DNA of 21,485 nucleotides. It comes from RGIG464 sp045599585. GTDB lineage: Bacteria; Myxococcota_A; Bradymonadia; UBA4248. This document shows positions 1 to 5,146 of the stretch, one piece after another. The stretch is from assembly GCA_045599585.1 (NCBI GenBank), contig JAZRWH010000178.1:1-21485 (forward strand). The letters run 5' to 3'. Under the pieces are notes generated by a model, which was given only the letters and a program-made list of their open reading frames with translations, was not told the DNA's origin and did no database searches. Both the position numbers and the translations under genes were made by a program. How positions within the stretch are numbered: the first letter of the stretch is position 1; each line of letters starts with the position of its first letter.

Positions 1-3
1 ATA

Positions 4-41
4 ACCCTGCCTGTCGAAGCCGAAGGCAAGACGGGCGGGGT
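4..41. repeat. GC-rich hairpin with GAAGCC-GAA-GGC loop
   Basis: Bases 5-15 pair with 30-40 over 11 positions, two of them G-T wobbles, and A4/T41 can extend the stem. The loop itself folds as GCC-GAA-GGC (19-27). The 16-base string at 15-30 recurs exactly at 21468-21483 at the other end of the window, so this looks like one copy of an interspersed repeat. No T-run follows, so it is not a plain intrinsic terminator. Confidence 0.6.
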
Positions 42-67
42 ATGCGCCATCTCCCCCCCTCCTTTTT

Positions 68-92
68 GCCCGCGCGCCGAAGGCGTGCGGGC
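68..92. repeat. GC-rich hairpin with GAA loop
   Basis: An 11-bp stem (68-78 with 82-92, one G-T wobble) closes on a GAA triloop. On either strand the base after the stem does not start a T-run; the T5 tract lies before the hairpin on the plus strand. It is therefore probably a repeat unit related to the hairpin at 4-41, not a terminator. Nothing in 1-176 looks coding. Confidence 0.5.
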
Positions 93-176
93 TCCTCGTC
101 TGAGCTGTAACATTGTTTACATAAGTTGCATAAGTTTCATCTTGACGAATTTTAATTCGTGTTTAAGGTGTAATGC

Positions 177-200
177 CGGCCTCAAAAGGCCGCTTTTTTT
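177..200 (+). terminator. terminator-like hairpin in the region upstream of grpE
   Basis: CGGCC (177-181) pairs with GGCCG (188-192) around a TCAAAA loop and is followed by C and seven T (194-200), the layout of an intrinsic terminator. It either ends transcription entering from the left or acts as a leader attenuator for grpE, whose start is about 60 bases downstream. A TTGACG at 142-147 could be a -35 box upstream of it, but no convincing -10 box is spaced for it. Confidence 0.55.
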
Positions 201-211
201 GTGTTTTCTAC

Positions 212-238
212 GAGACGTACGCACGCGTCTCTGCTTTT
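212..238 (+). terminator. second terminator-like hairpin in the grpE leader
   Basis: GAGACG (212-217) pairs with CGTCTC (226-231) around an 8-base loop, then TG and five T (234-238). Only 22 bases separate the T-run from the grpE start, too few for a promoter. The grpE message probably therefore carries this hairpin in its leader unless initiation falls inside 200-230. Confidence 0.4.
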
Positions 239-260
239 TCATACTAAGGATTAAAGGATC

Positions 261-944
261 ATGGACATGACCGAACAAAATCACGACGAAATGCAAAATA
301 CAGCTCAGGACGAAAATGTCGTTCAGGACGCTGAAATCGAAAATCCGACAGACAACGTAGCTGATGACGCTGACGTCTGCGAAGCAGAAGTCGTGAGCGA
401 AGAAGAAGCCGATCAGGCAACGGCCAACGAAGAAACGCCTAAAGCTGAAGAAACCGAAGATGCTCCTAAAGCCGAAGAAACGCCTAAAGCCGAAGAAGCC
501 CCTAAAGCTAAAGCTGATCAAACTGACTGGAAAGATTCCTATATCCGTCTTGCCGCTGATTTCGACAATTATCGCAAACGTACTTCCAAAGATCTCGATG
601 ATGCTCGCAAACGCGCACGCGAAGGTGTGATCAACGAGTGGCTTGAAGTCTATGATAACACCGAACGCGCTATCATGGCTCTCCCCGAAAAAGAAGGTGT
701 CTGGTTCGAAGGTTTCCAGGCAATCCTTAAACAAATGGATACTTGTCTCGCAAAATTCGGCATCAAATGCGTCGATGATACCGGTGCTAAATTTGATCCT
801 AAACGTCACGAAGCTGTTTCGGTCCTCCCTAATCCTAGCCTCGAAAACGGCACAATCATGTACGTTGAAAGAAAAGGATTTGTTTATGAAAACGGCGATG
901 TGATGCGCACGGCTCGCGTTATCGTCGTTCGCAACCCGACTTGA
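261..944 (+). CDS. grpE: GrpE, nucleotide exchange factor of DnaK
   Basis: GrpE releases ADP from the cytoplasmic chaperone DnaK so that the substrate cycle can continue. Residues 1-88 are an acidic, low-complexity tail with tandem KAEE/TPKAEE-type repeats (about 60-85). Residues 90-165 form the long dimerising helix with the family motif DFDNYRKRT (100-108). Residues 170-226 are the C-terminal beta domain with the KRHEAV motif (181-186) and the final GD-V-RTARVIVV strand. At 227 residues it is slightly longer than E. coli GrpE, mainly through the tail. The start is ambiguous. AAGGA at 246-250 serves the ATG at 261 with 10-base spacing, while AAAGGA at 253-258 would serve the in-frame ATG at 267 with 8. 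It sits upstream of a J-domain gene on the same strand, a common heat-shock arrangement; dnaK is not in the window. No CIRCE element was found. Confidence 0.95.
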   Translation: MDMTEQNHDEMQNTAQDENVVQDAEIENPTDNVADDADVCEAEVVSEEEADQATANEETPKAEETEDAPKAEETPKAEEAPKAKADQTDWKDSYIRLAADFDNYRKRTSKDLDDARKRAREGVINEWLEVYDNTERAIMALPEKEGVWFEGFQAILKQMDTCLAKFGIKCVDDTGAKFDPKRHEAVSVLPNPSLENGTIMYVERKGFVYENGDVMRTARVIVVRNPT

Positions 945-980
945 CTGGAACGCCTATGGGCACGTTTCGTCGCGTTTCTC

Positions 981-1112
981 ATGGGTCTCTTCAAAAGCAA
1001 ACCTAAATCCATCGAAGCTCAAAACGTCGATGCGTCTTCACAAGAAGTCGCTGATGCAAAGACTCAACCTGAGTCCGCAAACGTCGAGACTTCTTCCAAC
1101 AAGGAGGATTAA
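981..1112 (+). CDS. possible 43-residue hydrophilic protein between grpE and the J-protein gene
   Basis: An open frame of 43 codons starts with MGLFKSK and continues as a hydrophilic, Ser/Glu/Gln-rich, probably disordered tail ending in KED. Its last codons contain the AAGGAGGA that serves as the ribosome binding site of the next gene, whose ATG lies 2 bases after this stop; that close packing fits an operon member. Against it, there is no clear ribosome binding site before the ATG, the composition resembles the tail of GrpE, and no family is recognised. It may be a relic or a translated spacer. Confidence 0.35.
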   Translation: MGLFKSKPKSIEAQNVDASSQEVADAKTQPESANVETSSNKED

Positions 1113-1114
1113 CG

Positions 1115-2107
1115 ATGAGTGTTGGATATAAAGACTATTACAAAATTCTCGGTGTTGATCGAAAAGCAACAGACGACGAAATCAAACGTGCTTTTCGCAA
1201 GCTCGCTCTGAAGTATCACCCCGATCACAATCCTAACGACAAAGAAGCAGAAGCTAAATTCAAAGACGTCAACGAAGCGAACGAAGTCCTCAGTGATCCC
1301 CAAAAACGTCGTCAATACGATCTTTTAGGATCATCTTGGAAGGATGGTCAAAGCTTTACACCGCCTCCTGGTTGGGGTGGTTTTGGCGGCGGCGGACAGA
1401 CGATCAACTTCGGCAACCTGGGCGGCGGCATGGGCGGCATGAGCGACTTCTTTAAGCTCCTCATGGGCGGCATGGGCGGCATGGGCGGTGCGCAAGGTAT
1501 GAATTTCGGTGGACAAGGTATGAACTTCGGTGATCTTGGTGGTATGGGCGGTGGTTTCGGCCAAAATATGGGCGGAGCTCGAAGACAACCTCAACCACAG
1601 CAAGAGGCTCCCATCATCGACCTTGAACTCTCTGTCGAAGAAATCCTCGATCCAACCCCTAAATCTATCTCAATCTCTCAGGGATCGCAGACCAAAAATC
1701 TCAAGGTCAATATCCCCAAAGGCGCCAAAAACCAAACCATCTTTAAGCTCAAAGGTCAGGCTCCAAACGGAGGGGATGTCCGCATTCGAGTCAATATCCC
1801 GTCGACAAAAGAATGCACGACCGATGAATACGATATTATTCAAAAACTTCGCATTTCACCGTGGGAAGCCGCTTTTGGTATTCATATCGATTGCCATACC
1901 GTCGTCGGTGACGTCAAACTCACGGTGCCGCCAGGCGTTTCTTCCGGTCAAAAACTTCGTCTGCCCGATAAAGGCCTCTTTACGCGCGACGGACGCGGTG
2001 ATCTCCTCATGGAAATCATGATCTGTATGCCTAAAAAACTTACGCCTGAAGAAAAAGCTTGTTTCGAATCACTTGCTTCATGCTCCCAATTCAATCCGCG
2101 TGATTAA
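1115..2107 (+). CDS. Class B J-domain co-chaperone (DnaJ/CbpA type, no zinc finger)
   Basis: This protein delivers unfolded clients to DnaK and stimulates its ATPase. Residues 5-70 are a complete J domain with the HPD signature at 35-37. Residues 87-154 form a Gly-rich linker that is unusually rich in Met (repeated GGM units and two GMNFG units) where most family members have Gly/Phe. The four CxxCxGxG zinc repeats of class A DnaJ are absent. Residues 166-330 are directly the two beta-sandwich substrate-binding domains (IIDLELSVEE..., IPKGAKN..., VPPGVSSGQKLRLPDKG). The length of 330 matches CbpA-type proteins. AAGGAGGA at 1101-1108 is a strong ribosome binding site 6 bases before the ATG. 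It is probably cotranscribed with grpE, and a strong terminator follows. Whether it is the main DnaJ of the cell cannot be told from here. Confidence 0.92.
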   Translation: MSVGYKDYYKILGVDRKATDDEIKRAFRKLALKYHPDHNPNDKEAEAKFKDVNEANEVLSDPQKRRQYDLLGSSWKDGQSFTPPPGWGGFGGGGQTINFGNLGGGMGGMSDFFKLLMGGMGGMGGAQGMNFGGQGMNFGDLGGMGGGFGQNMGGARRQPQPQQEAPIIDLELSVEEILDPTPKSISISQGSQTKNLKVNIPKGAKNQTIFKLKGQAPNGGDVRIRVNIPSTKECTTDEYDIIQKLRISPWEAAFGIHIDCHTVVGDVKLTVPPGVSSGQKLRLPDKGLFTRDGRGDLLMEIMICMPKKLTPEEKACFESLASCSQFNPRD

Positions 2108-2131
2108 TTTAGGTTCTCAATCATAATAAAT

Positions 2132-2167
2132 AAGGCACGGATTCTAGCCGTGCCTTATTTCGTTTTT
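2132..2167 (+). terminator. intrinsic terminator of the grpE-J-protein operon
   Basis: A perfect 9-bp stem (2132-2140 with 2148-2156) encloses a 7-base loop and is followed by ATTTCGTTTTT. It lies 25 bases after the J-protein stop. Read on the other strand the stem is followed by TTATTTATT, so it may also stop murE read-through. Confidence 0.85.
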
Positions 2168-2195
2168 AAAAAAGACACGGGCTTCTGCCGCGCCT
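2168..2195 (-). terminator. intrinsic terminator of murE
   Basis: On the minus strand AGGCGCGG (2195-2188) pairs with CCGTGTCT (2180-2173) through two G-U wobbles, followed by a run of T (2172-2168). The wobbles become A-C mismatches on the plus strand, so this hairpin works in the murE direction. It lies 11 bases past the murE stop. Confidence 0.75.
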
Positions 2196-2205
2196 TTTTC
2201 TATTC

Positions 2206-3723
2206 CTATTTGCGTGCAAAGAATTTTTCGACTTCTTCGACATCGCTAAAATGCGTCTTCTGCGTGCCGAGAATCTGATAATCTTCGTGCCCCTTGCCAG
2301 CAATGACAACGACATTACGATCATTGTCAAGAGCCTTGGTAAGCGCTAGTTCAATCGCACGAAGACGGTCTGGTTCGATGATAATACCCCGCATCGAACT
2401 AAATCCTTCGCAAATATCATTGATGATAGCATTGGCATCTTCTGTGCGAGGATTATCACTCGTTACAACGACGCGATCCGCATTTTTCTGTGCACGCGAA
2501 GCCATCATGGGACGTTTGGATGCATCACGGTCTCCGCCGCAACCAAAAACAACAGTCAAAAGTCCCTCGGTCATCGATTCGCGTGTAGCTTTGAGCGCAC
2601 TTTCAAGCGCTTCCGGTGTATGCGCAAAATCAACAATAACACGCGGAGCCGCTGCGCGTACGACCTGCATGCGACCAGGCACCTGATCAACTTTTGATAA
2701 TGCCTCAATAATAGCCTCAGCCGAAATGCCTAATGACAAAAGCGCACACGCGGCCCCTGCTCCGTTCGCCACATTGTACCGCCCAAGTAGAGGCAATGTT
2801 GCCAACATTGACTGATCGCCGATCTTTGCTTGAATATGCCAAGCATTGTTTTCCCAAGTGGCTTCTCCGAATTTCACTTCGGCATCAACAGTCGCGTCTG
2901 CCGAAAATTTCATAACACGACCACCCCACACTTGCGGATTCGCCGCTTCAATCAGTCGCATTACATCTGCATCAGCAGCATTAACCACCGCACATGGCGT
3001 ATGCCCTTCCGCAAAACTTTCTGCTAAATATTTGCTAAACAACTGCTGTTTAGCTTCGCCATAAGCCTCGCGCGTCTTGTGATAATCAAGGTGATCGACG
3101 CCTAAATTGTTCCATATTGCCACGTCATAACGCAGTCCAGCAATGCGCGCCTGACAAATCGCATGACTCGAAACTTCCATGACAACAAGTGTACATCCTG
3201 CCTCGCGCATACCTGCCAAAAGCCTGTAAAGCTTTAAAGTGCCGGGCGTCGTGTTCTCCGAAGCCTCTACGTACCCAGGATAACGATGCGTTACAGTCCC
3301 CATCACGCCAACTTTCATACCCAAATTGCGCGCAATCGACTCAATCAAATACGTCGTCGTCGTTTTGCCATTCGTCCCCGTCACAGCCACCAACTTCATC
3401 GAAGACGGCACCTTTCCATAAAAAGCCTGCGCCAGTTCGAGCAAATGCGCTTGCGTTTCGGCTAGATGAATAAAAACAACATGTTCTGGCACTTCGATCT
3501 GTACGTGCGAAATTACAACGGCCGCACCCTTCATAATGGCCATATTGACGCGTGACTGCGCTAATTCGGGCGTCACTAGCGTCGTCCCATCCCGGACAAT
3601 AAAATAATCGCCTTGTCCGACTTCGCGCGAATCATCCACAATGGCTGAGGCATCGGGCAATTCACCGACCCAGGTTGCTCCAAGTTGCTCAAGTACGCGC
3701 TTAAATCCGTCCAAATTCTGCAT
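2206..3723 (-). CDS. murE: MurE, UDP-MurNAc-L-Ala-D-Glu:meso-DAP ligase
   Basis: MurE adds the third stem-peptide residue to the peptidoglycan precursor in the cytoplasm, using ATP. The 505-residue protein has the three Mur ligase domains. The N-terminal UDP-binding domain covers 1-105 (DDSREVGQGDYF). The central ATPase has GTNGKTTT at 116-123, NTTPGT at 158-162, MEVSSHA at 182-188, and the lysine expected to be carbamylated at K225. The C-terminal domain has GCGGDRD (394-400), DNPR (423-426) and GKGHEDYQ (477-483). DNPR is the known signature for meso-diaminopimelate, as in Gram-negative cells. I start at the ATG at 3723 because AGAGGT lies 6 bases upstream. The same frame stays open to 3861, but that part crosses an intergenic hairpin repeat and encodes an Arg/Gly-rich string unlike MurE. 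The gene stands alone here, with no other mur or division gene beside it. Confidence 0.96.
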   Translation of the reverse strand: MQNLDGFKRVLEQLGATWVGELPDASAIVDDSREVGQGDYFIVRDGTTLVTPELAQSRVNMAIMKGAAVVISHVQIEVPEHVVFIHLAETQAHLLELAQAFYGKVPSSMKLVAVTGTNGKTTTTYLIESIARNLGMKVGVMGTVTHRYPGYVEASENTTPGTLKLYRLLAGMREAGCTLVVMEVSSHAICQARIAGLRYDVAIWNNLGVDHLDYHKTREAYGEAKQQLFSKYLAESFAEGHTPCAVVNAADADVMRLIEAANPQVWGGRVMKFSADATVDAEVKFGEATWENNAWHIQAKIGDQSMLATLPLLGRYNVANGAGAACALLSLGISAEAIIEALSKVDQVPGRMQVVRAAAPRVIVDFAHTPEALESALKATRESMTEGLLTVVFGCGGDRDASKRPMMASRAQKNADRVVVTSDNPRTEDANAIINDICEGFSSMRGIIIEPDRLRAIELALTKALDNDRNVVVIAGKGHEDYQILGTQKTHFSDVEEVEKFFARK

Positions 3724-3754
3724 GGTCTGACCTCTATTTCGCTTTCTGTTGCGC

Positions 3755-3824
3755 CGGCTATGGCTTCGCCATACGCCGCCGCCGCGGCCTTCACGCCAGG
3801 CTTCGCCTGGCTCCATACGGCCGC
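3755..3824 (-). repeat. two-hairpin repeat element, copy A
   Basis: Hairpin A1: TATGGC (3759-3764), loop TTC, GCCATA (3768-3773), unpaired C3774, outer arms 3755-3758/3775-3778. Hairpin A2: GCCAGGC (3795-3801), loop TTC, GCCTGGC (3805-3811), then a poorly paired part ending ATA, unpaired C3818, and outer arms GCGGCC/GGCCGC (3784-3789/3819-3824). This is the most divergent copy. It lies in the divergent gap between murE and the gene at 4194 and has no T-run, so it is not a terminator for either. Strand follows the convention that the unpaired base is a G before TAT. Confidence 0.6.
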
Positions 3825-3950
3825 CGATCCTTCTTTTTGCGGATGAACTCAAACGAACCACATCTGACTAACGTCGTCGTAAAGCTCAACAAATGGACTA
3901 TACCACAACGCATAGTCTTCGCACCAATACACGTGCCAAATTCCCCAAAA

Positions 3951-4016
3951 GCCGGACGTATTCGCATACGCGAATAGGCCGGCTGCGAAGCCGTATTTGC
4001 CTTCAGGCAAATAGGC
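3951..4016 (+). repeat. two-hairpin repeat element, copy B
   Basis: Hairpin B1: TATTCGC (3959-3965), loop ATAC, GCGAATA (3970-3976), unpaired G3958, outer arms GCCGGAC/GGCCGGC (3951-3957/3977-3983, one mismatch). Linker TGCGAA. Hairpin B2: TATTTGCC (3994-4001), loop TTCA, GGCAAATA (4006-4013), unpaired G3993, outer arms GCC/GGC (3990-3992/4014-4016). It shares the 470-base murE/4194 gap with copy A. The rest of that gap holds no gene I can support. Confidence 0.75.
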
Positions 4017-4072
4017 GAAGCGCTTTTAAAATTCAATAACATCGTATAAGTAATTCTTTAAATGCAGCTTTT

Positions 4073-4098
4073 TTGACAATTTTTGCATATTCTATGTA
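4073..4098 (+). promoter_or_regulatory. possible sigma-70-type promoter for the gene at 4194
   Basis: A perfect TTGACA lies at 4073-4078 in an AT-rich stretch. The best downstream -10-like hexamer is TATGTA (4093-4098) at a short 14-base spacing; TATAAA at 4114-4119 is too far. Only the -35-like box is convincing. Confidence 0.3.
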
Positions 4099-4193
4099 CT
4101 TTTAAGGAACCCATATAAATAGAGACAACCCCCAACAAATAGCGTACAACGCGCGCGCGAACCACGCATTTAGCCTGTGTTATGGAGGATAGG

Positions 4194-5030
4194 ATGGTGC
4201 GATTAAATTTGTTGGTGGGTGCAGCGCTTTGTGCGTTGGGATTCTGTTCTGCAGCGTATGCGCAAACGACACTGGTGACAATCGTCTACGATGATGCTTC
4301 ACCTAAAACTTCGACTTGGTGGCCAAATTACACAAATTTGCCCCTCGACCACACGTTTCGCCACCAGCTGGAGCGTTACAATACCCAAACCATTGACCCT
4401 GCTGCACACACAGATATTCGCTTTAGTCCTGCAATTTACGCCGCCGGTCCGCTTTCGTCGAACAATGCCAAAAGCCTCGCGACTCTTTTCAAAGCCAGTC
4501 AGGTGCTCAACGGCAAGTTGCATTGGAATTGCTACAATGCATCCTACGCTATGCTTTGCGAAGTCGTTGCAAATTTAGAATTGCTAGATGTCAAAAGTCA
4601 GCAGATACAAAAACTTTCGCCAATGGTTTCGGCACACGCAGCCACAATCCCAGAAGCTCAGACTCGCGCTGTGACACTTCTAGCTTCCGAATTGGCTGTC
4701 ACACTCCACAATAGTGCACAAAATTCGAATGACGAAATCCCCTACTACGCACCCAAACCTGTGCTCGTGCTCGATTCTTTGCCTGATGCCGACACATTGG
4801 TCGCACTCCGAAAGGCTCTTAAACGCATCGATGGTGTCGATGACGTCGCCGAACGCTGGATCTCCAATGCATCGCTCGCCCTAGAGATCAATCCCGATAA
4901 TCCTATCATGCTGTTCGAGAGCTTCGACGCAATCGTTTCACAACTCATCGCTTCTAAACAAGACAACTTCATCGTACGCGAAACACGCCGAAATAAAAAT
5001 GGTATCGCCGTCGAGATCGTCACGTACTAA
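4194..5030 (+). CDS. secreted protein of unknown function
   Basis: The 278-residue product begins MVRLNLLVGAALCALGFCSA and shows a signal peptide ending AYA-Q, so it is probably periplasmic or secreted. GGAGG at 4184-4188 sits 5 bases before the ATG at 4194. That makes 4194 a better start than the in-frame ATG at 4182, which overlaps the ribosome binding site. After the signal there is an alpha/beta region (FKASQVLNGKLHWNC..., AMLCEVVANLELLDVKS) whose pattern of 'accumulate over an envelope lipoprotein, multiply by variant' loosely recalls CsgG/LpoB/FlgT-like periplasmic folds. A second region (about 185-278) has the pattern LRKALKRIDGVDDV...LFESFDAIVSQL. I do not recognise the family; the fold comparison is a weak impression. 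It has its own terminator and is probably a single-gene transcript. Confidence 0.8.
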   Translation: MVRLNLLVGAALCALGFCSAAYAQTTLVTIVYDDASPKTSTWWPNYTNLPLDHTFRHQLERYNTQTIDPAAHTDIRFSPAIYAAGPLSSNNAKSLATLFKASQVLNGKLHWNCYNASYAMLCEVVANLELLDVKSQQIQKLSPMVSAHAATIPEAQTRAVTLLASELAVTLHNSAQNSNDEIPYYAPKPVLVLDSLPDADTLVALRKALKRIDGVDDVAERWISNASLALEINPDNPIMLFESFDAIVSQLIASKQDNFIVRETRRNKNGIAVEIVTY

Positions 5031-5039
5031 ACCTCACAG

Positions 5040-5065
5040 ACCGGCATTCTTATAATGCCGGTTTT
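5040..5065 (+). terminator. intrinsic terminator after the gene at 4194
   Basis: ACCGGCATT (5040-5048) pairs perfectly with AATGCCGGT (5054-5062) around CTTAT, followed by TTTTG. It begins 10 bases after the stop codon. Confidence 0.85.
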
Positions 5066-5146
5066 GTCGTATAATTACTATTATATGTAATAATTCGTTC
5101 AATAGATCTCACCAGCCAACGATCCAATCGAATGAAAGGAATCTCT

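Noticed and set aside
117..809. 230-codon open frame on the minus strand opposite grpE
   Set aside because: It is Phe/Gly/Ile-rich and mirrors the Lys/Glu-rich codons of GrpE on the other strand; GrpE itself has clear family motifs.
3951..4016. Intrinsic terminator reading of hairpin copy B
   Set aside because: It lies between two divergent genes where no transcript needs to end, and it is followed by only CTTTTAAAA.
3791..4042. 83-codon minus-strand frame between murE and the gene at 4194
   Set aside because: It runs through hairpin repeat copies A and B, has no ribosome binding site and no recognisable protein pattern.
5051..5075. TATAAT boxes at 5051-5056 and 5070-5075 as promoter of the cysteine-rich gene
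   Set aside because: The first is inside the terminator stem-loop, and neither has a good -35 box at 16-18 bases, so I could not choose a promoter.
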